64,000 nt of DNA from Opitutus sp. GAS368 (GTDB taxonomy: Bacteria > Verrucomicrobiota > Verrucomicrobiia > Chthoniobacterales > Chthoniobacteraceae), in assembly GCA_943329925.2 (NCBI GenBank), contig CALQFT020000001.1, positions 1 to 64,000 of the forward strand, given 5' to 3'. Position numbers and translations under genes: made by a program. The first letter of the stretch is position 1, and the number at the start of each line of letters is the position of its first letter. The notes under the pieces were generated by a model, which worked only from the letters and a program-made list of their open reading frames with translations, was not told the DNA's origin and did no database searches. This document shows, one piece after another, positions 19,587 to 29,042 of the stretch.

Positions 19587-20254
19587 GGCGGCTGCCCGGG
19601 CTCTGCGCTTGCGAGACGCTCCCGTTTCTTAACCGTCTCACGGCAGGCTGGAACCAGGTGGTTGCACGCTTCCTGGCAGATGAGTGGAATTTCTTGGAAG
19701 CCCGGAGCGCCCGCTCCAGAGGGCAGTGTGCGTGCCTCCGCGGCGAGTTGGGAGAGGGGTTGGCCGGGGGCGAAATCCCAGAGCGTCCGCTTCATGCATT
19801 TCTCCAGTACGCAGTGCCATCCGACGAGCTTTTGACCCTCATCGTCCTGCAGGCGTTTGGCTACCGCGTACATTCCGGTTTGACGTTCCAGAGTTTCCCT
19901 CAGCGGCACGAGTCGCAGTTCGCCCTTGAGGTGACTTAGCCAGATGGCCGTCATGGCTGGGTAGAAATAATCCAGCGCGTGGCGCAGCGCAGTGGAATCG
20001 GGCAAGGTCAACGACCATCCGTGGCGCAGGGTTGGCGCCGTCTTTAAGGGGCGATAGACGTCGGAGTCGTCGAAAAAAGAAAGTGCCCTGGCGTCGGACG
20101 CTTCTGAGTATGTGGTGAGGTCATTGCGGGCGATGTCCTCGGTGTGGCGCAATTCGTACCGGCCTTCTGGAAGCGGCGTAATCTGGATTTGTCCAATACT
20201 GCGGCAACCTTGCGCGATCCAGGATTCAATCGACTGCGTGAGATTCCGATTCAC
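19565..20254 (-). CDS. DR2241-like 4Fe-4S domain protein (stand-alone partner of CbiX)
   Basis: Cysteine-containing C-terminus 'GWHCVLEKCMKRTLWDF...LICQEACNHLVPACR'; overlaps upstream CbiX gene by 4 bp. Confidence 0.55.
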   Translation of the reverse strand: MNRNLTQSIESWIAQGCRSIGQIQITPLPEGRYELRHTEDIARNDLTTYSEASDARALSFFDDSDVYRPLKTAPTLRHGWSLTLPDSTALRHALDYFYPAMTAIWLSHLKGELRLVPLRETLERQTGMYAVAKRLQDDEGQKLVGWHCVLEKCMKRTLWDFAPGQPLSQLAAEARTLPSGAGAPGFQEIPLICQEACNHLVPACRETVKKRERLASAEPGQPPQNTATT

Positions 20255-21096
20255 TTGGAAAGGTTATGGGTTGAGGTTTCGGGCGAGAAATCAGCTTGGT
20301 GCTGTAAGTCAAAAAGAGTGACTTGATCCAGTATGAGCTCGGCAAAAAGCGGTTCTGTTCCAATGGCGCTGGCGTAATATAACGTTTTGTTTCTCAATCG
20401 GTAAGGATTTTGACGGAAGACGTCCCTCTGGCTGGCTGCGAGTCCCGTGTCTTGCTCGATTCCCAGAAGGACTGGGATGTCCTGGTAAGAGTGTAGGCCG
20501 TCTGCGATGAAGAAGGGAACAACCACCACGTTTGGTCGGCTGGTGCAGGTATCCCATTCGCTCACCAAGGGAGCCTCCTCCATGTAAGTGTTAAGCACCT
20601 CCCCGTAAATGCCCAGGTCTCGGATGCGGTCAACTTCCCGTTTTGCGGCAAATGCGGAGTTGTCATTTAGGTTGGTCCCGTGCCCGACAATCAGTAGACT
20701 GGTATCTGCCGGATTCACTCCCGGAGCCACCTCCGCCGCGCGTTTTAGCAAAAGCTCGGACATGCGCGGATGATTGCCCACGGACTCGCAGTACTTCAGC
20801 GTCCGTCCGTTGCGGCGGGTGACTTCGCCGTCCAGCTCCAGCTCCCGAGGGATCACCGTGCGGGTGAAATAGCCTTCGCTAATAAAGTTAGTCACTATGT
20901 AAACCTCCTCGCTGTCCACCATGTGGAGCACCTGCCGTAGGCTGGGTTCCTCTTTCCAGAAGGCGCAGTGAACTTCCTTGAAAATCCCCATGCGCAGAAT
21001 GGCTTCCGCGTGGTCGAATGTGGGTGCGCTTGAATCCGGGTTGACGGTGGAGCCGTGCCCCACGAGGAGCAGTGCGCTGTTGGGCTTGTGCAGCAT
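20251..21096 (-). CDS. Sirohydrochlorin cobaltochelatase CbiX-like protein (duplicated domain)
   Basis: Two 'LL(L/I)VGHG(S/T)' repeats; 'VVVPFFIADGLHSYQDIP'. Confidence 0.75.
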   Translation of the reverse strand: MLHKPNSALLLVGHGSTVNPDSSAPTFDHAEAILRMGIFKEVHCAFWKEEPSLRQVLHMVDSEEVYIVTNFISEGYFTRTVIPRELELDGEVTRRNGRTLKYCESVGNHPRMSELLLKRAAEVAPGVNPADTSLLIVGHGTNLNDNSAFAAKREVDRIRDLGIYGEVLNTYMEEAPLVSEWDTCTSRPNVVVVPFFIADGLHSYQDIPVLLGIEQDTGLAASQRDVFRQNPYRLRNKTLYYASAIGTEPLFAELILDQVTLFDLQHQADFSPETSTHNLSK

Positions 21097-21146
21097 AGTT
21101 CAGTTTAGTGAAAATAGTCTCTGGAAAGGAAGTCGAACCCTTCGCC

Positions 21147-22409
21147 TCATTTCTCTTCCAAGGCGCCGAGTGCGACGCAGGCGTTGATGCCGCCAAAACC
21201 AAACGCATTATTGAGTACGTGTTTGACCTTCGCTGGGCGCGCGGAATTGGGCACCACGTCAATGGCGCAGCGCGGATCCGGGGTGCGGTGATGAATGGTG
21301 GGCGGCAGTATTTGCTCCTCGATAGCGAGAGCGCAAAGCGTCATCTCAATGGCGGCGGTTGCACCTAACGGGTGCCCTGTGATGGCCTTGGTGCCGCTCA
21401 CGGGCGGTGGACTCGAGCCAAAAATAGCTTCAATGCAGGCCGCTTCGTTTGCGTCGTTCATCTGTGTGCCGCTGGCGTGGGCATTGATGTAGTCGATGGC
21501 TTCCGGTTGCAGGCCCGCATCGGCGAGCGCGTCCCGGATGCAGCGGATGACCGACGCGCCCCCAGGCAGGGGGGAGGTCATGTGATACGCCTCGTTGTTG
21601 AGCGCGTAGCCCAGAACCTCCGCATAGATGTGGGCGCCGCGTCGTCTGGCATGTTCGTATTCCTCAACCACAAGGCAGGCGGCGCCTTCGCCCATCACAA
21701 AACCCTGACGATTAAGGTCAAATGGCTGGCAGGCGTGTGCCGCAGGTTCTTGATCCCAACGACTCATTGTTTTGATAAAGTCGAAGGCTCCGTAAGTCAG
21801 CGGACAAAGCGAGGCCTCCGCGGCACCCGCCACAATCACATCCGCCATGTCATCCCTTATATAACGCAGCGCTTCGCCCACAGATACAGCGCCGCTGGCG
21901 CACGAATTGGAGTTTGTCGTTCCCGGGCCTCGAAAGCCGCATTCAATGGCAATGTTGGAATGTGCTGAACCTCCAAACACCGTGAGCGCAAGGGTTTGAT
22001 TCACGGCTCTGGGCCCGCCAGAAATAAATGCAGCGTGTTCTTTTTCCGCGTGGGCTATGCCTCCTAGCGCCGTACCAAAGGAGACGCCGACCCTGTCCTG
22101 TGGAACCTCCTTGCTCCAGGGCAGACGCGCGTCCTCCAATGCGAGTAACGCCGAGGCCACTGCGAATTGAGCGTATCGATCCAGGCGCTTTAATCGGTGG
22201 GGTGGAAAAAAGCGGGAGGGATCCCAGTCTTGTATTTCCGCTGCATGATGGGCGTGGAGTTTGGAGGTGTCAAAAAAAGTGACCCGGCTAATTCCGCTGC
22301 GACCTTGGAGAACTGCCTGCCAGAGAGCCTCTTTGCCGATGCCTACTGCTGTGATCGGGCCTAGACCGGTGATGACTGCCCTGCGTTTTTTGGGATTGGA
22401 GCCACTCAC
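21147..22409 (-). CDS. Beta-ketoacyl synthase (KAS II / FabF-like)
   Basis: 'NSNSCASGAVSVGEAL' active-site Cys, 'INAHASGTQMND', 'AITGHPLGATAAIE', 'NNAFGFGGINACVAL'. Confidence 0.85.
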   Translation of the reverse strand: MSGSNPKKRRAVITGLGPITAVGIGKEALWQAVLQGRSGISRVTFFDTSKLHAHHAAEIQDWDPSRFFPPHRLKRLDRYAQFAVASALLALEDARLPWSKEVPQDRVGVSFGTALGGIAHAEKEHAAFISGGPRAVNQTLALTVFGGSAHSNIAIECGFRGPGTTNSNSCASGAVSVGEALRYIRDDMADVIVAGAAEASLCPLTYGAFDFIKTMSRWDQEPAAHACQPFDLNRQGFVMGEGAACLVVEEYEHARRRGAHIYAEVLGYALNNEAYHMTSPLPGGASVIRCIRDALADAGLQPEAIDYINAHASGTQMNDANEAACIEAIFGSSPPPVSGTKAITGHPLGATAAIEMTLCALAIEEQILPPTIHHRTPDPRCAIDVVPNSARPAKVKHVLNNAFGFGGINACVALGALEEK

Positions 22410-22861
22410 TGTTTGGCCTCCAATAATAGTTTGAAGCGTGCAAGCGTTTTGTTTGCAACGGGTTCAATGAAGCCAAAGCGCAGAGCGGGCTCCATGAACC
22501 ATGCGAGCGCCCGGAAACGAAATCGGAGTTCGTGCAAAATTTTAACGTGGGTCCCTTCCGGAAGCGGAGTCAATGTCCACACCACCCGCATGCCCTTGGT
22601 GAAGGCGGCTGTGTGCTCGAAATGGAGTTCGAGTGTCTCCGAATTGCTGCGGTAGAGTGCCCGCCAAGTCGCTGGAAACCACCCGCCAATCGCCGACATA
22701 TGCAGATGCAAATCGGAGGGCGACGCCGAGATTGCGCCGTCCTTAAGCTCCCGCACAAAGCGGTAATGCGGCAAGAATTCGGGCCAACGAAGCAGTTGGC
22801 TCACCATGGAGAAGACCTTCTCTTTTGGCGCATGAATGAGGATCGTGGAAGCAGAGTGCAC
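22406..22861 (-). CDS. SRPBCC / polyketide cyclase-like protein
   Basis: 'TILIHAPKEKVFSMVSQLLRWPEFLPHYRFVREL', 'VWTLTPLPEGTHVKILHEL'; 4-bp overlap with ketosynthase start. Confidence 0.7.
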   Translation of the reverse strand: MHSASTILIHAPKEKVFSMVSQLLRWPEFLPHYRFVRELKDGAISASPSDLHLHMSAIGGWFPATWRALYRSNSETLELHFEHTAAFTKGMRVVWTLTPLPEGTHVKILHELRFRFRALAWFMEPALRFGFIEPVANKTLARFKLLLEAKQ

Positions 22862-22894
22862 TGGAGTTGAGCTTAACCCAAACTAAGGCTGCGT

Positions 22895-24193
22895 CTAGTC
22901 AGGGCTGGGAACTCCGGCTGGGACGAGAATCGCATCTTTCATCCCGTGGAGAATTTTCTTATCTGGGGGACAGAGTGTTGCCAGGGCTCCTGCGAGCGTT
23001 GGCTTTTCGTCTAGCGCAAAGTAGTAGGGACACAGTCTGACTTTACAAGGGAAGGGGAGGATCGCACCGGAGCACTCTTCGTACACGGGGTGAGTGAAAG
23101 TTTTTGGCTTGTGAAAACGTTGCAATAGATGTGGTTGAGTTTGGAATGACAGAAGCGCTTTTTCCACCGCGTCCTTCCAGACTGATTGCGGTTCGTCGGC
23201 TCCAATGACCACGCTGCGCGCCCCCCAGGCCAATTCGGAAAAACCGCTGGCCTTGATTACCAACTCCCGTTCCTTCTGGCTGAACTCGCTCAGTTCACTG
23301 AAATCATGAATTCCAAGCCCCGGGATTTCAGCGTGTGGAGGGAGCGCTTGGGGATCCAGTACCCACGAGCGTGGAATAACTTTCTGTAAAGCAAGGTAAT
23401 GCCGCTCAGTGAGTGCGCGCCTCCAATACTCCCGCAGGGGGCGCATCCAGAAAAGGGCGAACCACAGCTTTTCTTCCAAGAAGGGTTTAAAGGGCGGGGT
23501 AATGGTCGAGGATCCTTCGAGTACGGCTCGTTGGAGCTTTTCGATAGCTGGAATGTTTTCGAGGTCAAACAGCTCGAAGAACCGGTACGCGGCCGTCGCG
23601 CCGTCGGTCCGATCTCCGTAGGCCTCGGCGTCGCAGACGCGCTGGCCAGTGCGTTTTGCAAGCCATTCCATTTCAGGACGGTACGTCTGTGCCTCGCGGG
23701 AGACAAGGATGTCACCCATTGGAACTAGTTGGGCAAAGGCAGCCTGCATGCCTCTTGCTCCACCCACGACGTGGGCCCCTGCCTGCGAATAAATTTCGTT
23801 GAGCCAAGCGGTGAGCCCAATGCCGCCCGGAATCGAGTCCAACTCGCTCAGGATGAATCCGTCTTGGGTCAGAATAATGTCCGGGCGAAGGACTCGCGGC
23901 AAATGGTGTCGGAACGCTTTGGAGCGGCTGAATTCCACAAGCTCCGCTGGCTTTCCTTTGTCGAGCAGCTCTGCGATCCACGCCGGTTGGCGGCCCGAGG
24001 CAGAGAGCGTGTACAGGTCATTGCACGCCTTTTGGAAAATCCAAAGTCGCTCGCCGAGAGCGAGCAACTCGCTATGAAGTGTCGCCGTGAGTGGGAATGG
24101 AGTTGGGGATAGGCGCCACGATTTTCCCGCAAATAAACCGGCTTGAGGAAGTGCGTTTTGGAGCGTCTTTAGGGCAACGGAAGGCTCGTTCAT
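22895..24193 (-). CDS. Putative circularly permuted ATP-grasp-like protein
   Basis: 'LRPDIILTQDGFILSELDSIPGGIG' and 'LVIKASGFSELAWGARSVVIGADEPQSVWKDAVEKALLSFQTQPHLLQRF'; ATG overlaps ruvA stop (TAATG). Confidence 0.5.
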   Translation of the reverse strand: MNEPSVALKTLQNALPQAGLFAGKSWRLSPTPFPLTATLHSELLALGERLWIFQKACNDLYTLSASGRQPAWIAELLDKGKPAELVEFSRSKAFRHHLPRVLRPDIILTQDGFILSELDSIPGGIGLTAWLNEIYSQAGAHVVGGARGMQAAFAQLVPMGDILVSREAQTYRPEMEWLAKRTGQRVCDAEAYGDRTDGATAAYRFFELFDLENIPAIEKLQRAVLEGSSTITPPFKPFLEEKLWFALFWMRPLREYWRRALTERHYLALQKVIPRSWVLDPQALPPHAEIPGLGIHDFSELSEFSQKERELVIKASGFSELAWGARSVVIGADEPQSVWKDAVEKALLSFQTQPHLLQRFHKPKTFTHPVYEECSGAILPFPCKVRLCPYYFALDEKPTLAGALATLCPPDKKILHGMKDAILVPAGVPSPD

Positions 24194-24801
24194 TACGCCA
24201 GTCTTTTGAGCGCCTCGCGTACCAATTCGTCGGAAGGAATCTCCGCTCCGGGATGCGCCTCGGTTGCCGCATGTACCGCCTTTTGGGCGTCGATCTGTTT
24301 GTAACCCAGTGCAATCAGCGCGAGAACTGCGTCGTTCATTTCCAATGCACGTCCGGTTGGCGCATTCGTGGAAGATGCCGCTTCCCAAGCTGCGGCCACA
24401 CCGACTTTGTCTTTGAGCTCGACTAGGATACGTTCGGCTGTTTTTTTCCCAATCCCCTTCACTTGTGAGAGCGTCTTGGTATCGCTCGCCACCACCGCCG
24501 CCTTAAAGCTCGTCACCGACACACCGCTTAAAACGTCTAGCGCTGTCTTTGGTCCAATCCCCGATACGTGATGGATGAGTAACCGGAAAAGATCCCGCTC
24601 GGCGCTGGTGGCGAAGCCGAAAAGCACGTGGGCGTCCTCCCTGATTTGGAGGTGTGTGAGAAGTTGGATCCTAGTTCCCGGACTGGGTAATTTGTCGTAG
24701 CTGGAGAGTGGGATGGAAACGTGGTATCCAACGCCATGCACGTTCAACACCACATGAGTGGGATACGCCTCGGCCAGGATGCCTTCCAGAAAGGTGATCA
24801 T
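24193..24801 (-). CDS. ruvA: Holliday junction branch migration protein RuvA
   Basis: 'MITFLEGILAEAYPTHVVLNVHGVGYHVSIPL', 'VSGIGPKTALDVLSG', 'VKGIGKKTAERILVELKDK'. Confidence 0.95.
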   Translation of the reverse strand: MITFLEGILAEAYPTHVVLNVHGVGYHVSIPLSSYDKLPSPGTRIQLLTHLQIREDAHVLFGFATSAERDLFRLLIHHVSGIGPKTALDVLSGVSVTSFKAAVVASDTKTLSQVKGIGKKTAERILVELKDKVGVAAAWEAASSTNAPTGRALEMNDAVLALIALGYKQIDAQKAVHAATEAHPGAEIPSDELVREALKRLA

Positions 24802-25434
24802 ATGCGCAAGGATTTAACGCGACTCACACGAAGGCAAGCTCTCCAGCGAATCCTCTTTGGATTGCCCTTGCTTGCCCCAGTCCCTTGCCTGCTCGCGGCC
24901 GATCCGGATTGGCGCATTTGGTTGGAAGGGAGGTTTATGGCGCCTCCGATTTCCGCCCCTGTGGAGGGCGCGCAGCGGAGTGTGCTTTGTGGCGGGCGTT
25001 GGGACGGGGCTCAACTGGTTCCTTTCACTCGTCTCCAATGGCGCGATATGGGCCTAAACTGGGCGCAACTGGAGAAGATCGCGAGGAAAGCCTCTGCTGA
25101 GGACTTGCTACAATGCGCTGTGACTTTCAAGCGCGATAAGCGGCAGGTTATAGAATACGCTGAGGTTGGTTGTCCGCTGCCGTTGGTTGCGTCGGGAGTT
25201 CTAGCCCCGGAATTCGCCTCGCGCTTTGCAGAGACCTTGGGCGAGGTGCTCCATCTCGCGGTGCCCAATCGCCACAAGGCGTTCGTTTTTCCGCAACTCG
25301 GCTCGGATCTCACCCGCTACTCTGACCTTGTTTTAAACGCCTATCGAGACAGCACCTACCCAGTCAGCGTTGAGCTCTTCGAGTTGCGCAACGGAATTCT
25401 GCGAGGTTCAGGGATTTTTGAAAGGCAGCATTAA
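24802..25434 (+). CDS. Hypothetical exported protein
   Basis: N-term 'MRKDLTRLTRRQALQRILFGLPLLAPVPCLLAA' signal-like; no recognised domain. Confidence 0.6.
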   Translation: MRKDLTRLTRRQALQRILFGLPLLAPVPCLLAADPDWRIWLEGRFMAPPISAPVEGAQRSVLCGGRWDGAQLVPFTRLQWRDMGLNWAQLEKIARKASAEDLLQCAVTFKRDKRQVIEYAEVGCPLPLVASGVLAPEFASRFAETLGEVLHLAVPNRHKAFVFPQLGSDLTRYSDLVLNAYRDSTYPVSVELFELRNGILRGSGIFERQH

Positions 25435-25437
25435 GCA

Positions 25438-26319
25438 CTATGGGCCAGCTAGTTCCGCGCACGTTGCCTTGAACCATACGATTGATTTCGTAATTTCAGC
25501 AACCGAGTCTTCCCAGTTAAACTCGTATTCGACGCAGATAGCACCGTGGAACTTTTGCCGTTTTAACTCCGCAAGCATACCCTTTGCGTTGCTGATCCCG
25601 GTCCCCCAGGGAACGTCGTGCCCCGAAAGCTCTGCCTTATCCAAATCTTTGAAGTGCAATGCGATGACTCTGCCTTCTAGTTTCCGAAGCGATTCTACCG
25701 GATCCAGTCCAGAGCGCACCCAGTGTCCTACATCAGCGCACGCTCCCAGTAGCGGACTGCGCCCCGCAACGGCGGCGGCGACGGTTTCAGGGTTCCAGTA
25801 AAAACTCTTTGGTCCGGGATGGTTGTGGATGGCCACTTTGATGTTGTACTCCTTCGCGAGTTTTTCCACCACGTCCATGACCGGCCCGAGTTCTTCCGTC
25901 TTGCCGTGCACTTCCGGCTCCGCCACCAGCACGGTGATTCCCATGCGCTTTGCGCCTTCAAAAATCTTACGGGTTTCCGCTTCATCCAGCACCGGCTTGA
26001 CTACACCCATGTTGAGGAAGGTTGGCGAGATGCCCTTTTCCTTCATGCGGGATTGGATGTTGGAAAAGTCTTTTTCCGTGAGGGTTATCGTGGACGACTT
26101 GGTGAATTTTCCGTCCGGCTCCGCCACGTTGACATTTCCCGAGATGCTCATGTGTTTGGCCCCGACTGCGGCAGTTTTGTCGATGGCGTCGAGGAGCGAA
26201 AACTTCTGGAATGTGTAGGAGTGGACGGCCAGCGTGAAACCAAGTTTTTCGGCGGGCGTTTCAGCCAAAGCCGTAAAGGCGAGGGCGAAGAAGGCGGCGA
26301 TCTTAAAGATGTTTTTCAT
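25438..26319 (-). CDS. Secreted sugar phosphate isomerase/epimerase (xylose isomerase-like TIM barrel)
   Basis: Signal peptide; 'NIKVAIHNHPGP', 'LGACADVGHWVRSGLDPVESLRKLEGRVIALHFKD'. Confidence 0.8.
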   Translation of the reverse strand: MKNIFKIAAFFALAFTALAETPAEKLGFTLAVHSYTFQKFSLLDAIDKTAAVGAKHMSISGNVNVAEPDGKFTKSSTITLTEKDFSNIQSRMKEKGISPTFLNMGVVKPVLDEAETRKIFEGAKRMGITVLVAEPEVHGKTEELGPVMDVVEKLAKEYNIKVAIHNHPGPKSFYWNPETVAAAVAGRSPLLGACADVGHWVRSGLDPVESLRKLEGRVIALHFKDLDKAELSGHDVPWGTGISNAKGMLAELKRQKFHGAICVEYEFNWEDSVAEITKSIVWFKATCAELAGP

Positions 26320-26470
26320 GGGGGATTAGACTTTTAAGCTAGAAGGCCAGCCTTACAGGTCGGCCCACGGAATGCAGTCAGAATTTTAACGCGCCATCCG
26401 CACGACTCAGGGGCGAATCGCATTGGGGAATGCCTTGCCGCCGGGGCGATGCTTGGTCATTAATCCACCG

Positions 26471-27457
26471 ATGCGTAATCGGATAATCGTCACCACCACG
26501 CGCCCTTGTCCTCTGACTGGCGCTCGCCAAGCTCACGTCGTAGCGGGAGTAGACAGGCACGGTGCGCCCCTGAGAAACGTCTGCTGGGTGGACAGTGGTT
26601 TTATTGGGGTGGATCCAATTCCCATTGAGGATGTTTCTGCGTTTTACAAAAACGAATACAGGCAGCAGTACAAAGGTTCTTTTACTCCGCAAAATCGGCA
26701 TGTACTTCGTGCTGCGCGCTGTGCGCTCGATCGCTTTGAGCGGATTAAGTCCCACTTGCCCCAAGGCTCCGCGCCCCTTCGCACTTTGGACGCTGGGGCC
26801 AGCAGTGGAGAGTTTGTTTACCTGATGAAAAAACTAGGCCACGAGGCAGAGGGGATTGAGCCCCACGTGGGTTACGCGACGCACGCAAGCTCCAGTCTCG
26901 CCCTCAACGTGACTAACTGCACGTTTTCTGAGTTTCCCCCGAAACCGGATGCGTTTGAACTCGTCACGCTGTTTCACGTTTTAGAGCACCTCGAGTTTCC
27001 AGTGGTGGATCTTTTGAGGCTTCGTAACATGTTGAACAAAAATGGGATATTTGTAATCGAGGTGCCGAATATTTTGTATCGGGGAATGAAATTCTCCCAT
27101 AAGTGGCACAAGGGTCACCTCAATGGATTTACTGCTGCCTCCTTGAAACTCACCGCGGCGATGGCCGGCCTTGAAGCTATTGAATGCGGAGAAATCGGCG
27201 ATGGCGGAAATTTATTCGGCGTGTTTCGTGTCGCCGCGCCGCTCTTGTTGGACGAAGCGCGTGCCCAATTGCTGGGACACGATGAAAGCGCAATGGCGGC
27301 CATCCAGCTTAATTCGGACGCAGATTATTATTCACGTTGGGATACTTGGGCAAAGATTCCGCGCAAGCTCCGCTCTCAGATTGAGGAGCGGCGCACGGCA
27401 CCAAAGCACCTAGATGCTGTTGCCATTTTGAATAGCGTCTATCGCTCGGCGCATTGA
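26471..27457 (+). CDS. Class I SAM-dependent methyltransferase
   Basis: 'RTLDAGASSGEFVYLMKKLGHEAEGIEPH', 'LVTLFHVLEHLEFPVVDLLRLRNMLNKNGIFVIEVPN'. Confidence 0.82.
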   Translation: MRNRIIVTTTRPCPLTGARQAHVVAGVDRHGAPLRNVCWVDSGFIGVDPIPIEDVSAFYKNEYRQQYKGSFTPQNRHVLRAARCALDRFERIKSHLPQGSAPLRTLDAGASSGEFVYLMKKLGHEAEGIEPHVGYATHASSSLALNVTNCTFSEFPPKPDAFELVTLFHVLEHLEFPVVDLLRLRNMLNKNGIFVIEVPNILYRGMKFSHKWHKGHLNGFTAASLKLTAAMAGLEAIECGEIGDGGNLFGVFRVAAPLLLDEARAQLLGHDESAMAAIQLNSDADYYSRWDTWAKIPRKLRSQIEERRTAPKHLDAVAILNSVYRSAH

Positions 27458-27479
27458 CGCGCGCGGGATCGAGAGGAGC

Positions 27480-28292
27480 TCAAAGCGACTCTGCAAAAAA
27501 GCGCAGAGTCTTTTCCAAGTGCTTCTCCCAGTAAGGCCAGTCATGGCCGCCGGAGAATTCCTCGTACAGGTGCGAAATGCCCGCCTTCTCCAACCCCCGA
27601 TGCAGAGCCCTGTTCGCTTCAAGCAGGGGATCTTCCGTTCCGCAATCAAAGCGAATTCTTGGGAGCGTCGTTTTTTGACGTAGAAAAGTATCCAGCACCG
27701 AGCGGTCTTCCTCCAGTGCTGTGAAGGTGTAGATGGGTTCCTCAACGTAATCACTGAGGTGCTCGAGGTGGGTGGCGGATGAATGGCCTGAGGCGGCGCA
27801 GAAAAGTTCAGGGTGCTTGGCCGCTAGTCGAAGTGCCCCAAAGCCGCCCATGGAAAGGCCCGCGATGAACATTGGCGATTGCGCTTCAAGGCAGGGTGCA
27901 GCGAGGCTCGCTGCGCATGGAACTTCCTCGATGATCCAGCGTTCAAAATCTTGGGTGCGATGCGCGAGATACCCGCTTCCGTCCCCCCAAAGTCCATCGC
28001 TTGGCATGGCCAGCACCATCGGTGGAATCGCCCCTTCTTCGCACAGACGCGCCGCGGTTCGGTGCGCGCCACCCTTAAGTGCCCATGCCCAATGGCTGCC
28101 ATACACGCCGTGGAGCAAAATCACCAGTGGCACGCGTTGTCCGGACTCCGCCCCCAAACATGCGTACACGCTCAGATCGGCGCGTTGTCCCAGCGCCGGG
28201 CTCTTAACCGTCATGTGGCGCAGTCCTTCGCACTCAAACCGTGGGTTGGAAATTTCCACGGTGCGGAATTGAACGGGTGTGCGGATGGCCAT
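27480..28292 (-). CDS. Esterase (esterase D / S-formylglutathione hydrolase-like alpha/beta hydrolase)
   Basis: 'PLVILLHGVYGSHWAW', 'FIAGLSMGGFGALRLAAKHPELF', 'GGHDWPYW'. Confidence 0.85.
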   Translation of the reverse strand: MAIRTPVQFRTVEISNPRFECEGLRHMTVKSPALGQRADLSVYACLGAESGQRVPLVILLHGVYGSHWAWALKGGAHRTAARLCEEGAIPPMVLAMPSDGLWGDGSGYLAHRTQDFERWIIEEVPCAASLAAPCLEAQSPMFIAGLSMGGFGALRLAAKHPELFCAASGHSSATHLEHLSDYVEEPIYTFTALEEDRSVLDTFLRQKTTLPRIRFDCGTEDPLLEANRALHRGLEKAGISHLYEEFSGGHDWPYWEKHLEKTLRFFAESL

Positions 28293-28298
28293 TGGAAG

Positions 28299-29030
28299 TT
28301 AAGGGGTCGGCGCTGCGAAATCCCTGTCTCCAAGCGCCCGCAGAACAAGCTCCTGCGGAACTACTTTCTCATTCATCTGCGCAAGGCTCACAACGGCTTC
28401 CGCAACCTGCTGCGCGGATAGAAAATCTTCAACGGGCATCGTGCGAGCTGTGGCTCCTTGCCAGAAAGTTGTGTCTACGCCGCCGGGAAGCAGCGCCGTC
28501 ACGCGTACACCAAAGGGAGCGCCTTCTTCGCGCAGGGCTTGCGTAAAGCCTCGCACGCCCCATTTTGCGGCACAATACACGGCCTCGCCCGGGATGCCGC
28601 GTAACCCGGCGGTGGAGATTATGTTAATGATGTGACCACGGCGCTGGTGGCGCATGACGCGCAGGGCGGCTTGACTCCCGAGAATGGTGCCCTTCAGATT
28701 CACCCCCAGCATCAAATCGATTTCCTCAGGGGAATAGTCGGTGATGGCGCGGTGTCTGGCCAACCCCGCGTTGTTGATCCAAAGGGCCACAGATCCGGCG
28801 TGGCCGGCGGCCGCAGCGGCGAGGGCGGCCATGTCCGGTGCTGAGGTGACATCAGCCTGGAATCCAATCGCCGCTGAGGTGCGCAACTCCGCAACAGCAG
28901 CTTCCAAAGCAGGGGCGTCAGAGTCACTCAGGACGACTCTGGCCTGTGCCTCCAAAAGCATCCGGGCGGTGGCGAATCCGATTCCGCGCGCTGCGCCGGT
29001 CACCACGCAGCTAATGGTCTTTAAGTTCAT
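28299..29030 (-). CDS. SDR family NAD(P)-dependent oxidoreductase
   Basis: 'VTGAARGIGFATAR', 'INNAGLARH', 'YCAAKWGVRGFTQALREE'. Confidence 0.9.
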   Translation of the reverse strand: MNLKTISCVVTGAARGIGFATARMLLEAQARVVLSDSDAPALEAAVAELRTSAAIGFQADVTSAPDMAALAAAAAGHAGSVALWINNAGLARHRAITDYSPEEIDLMLGVNLKGTILGSQAALRVMRHQRRGHIINIISTAGLRGIPGEAVYCAAKWGVRGFTQALREEGAPFGVRVTALLPGGVDTTFWQGATARTMPVEDFLSAQQVAEAVVSLAQMNEKVVPQELVLRALGDRDFAAPTP

Positions 29031-29042
29031 AAGAGATATACA

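Noticed and set aside
21372-21968. 198-aa plus-strand ORF
   Set aside because: Antisense shadow of the ketosynthase gene
25819-26337. 172-aa plus-strand ORF
   Set aside because: Antisense shadow of the sugar isomerase/epimerase-like gene
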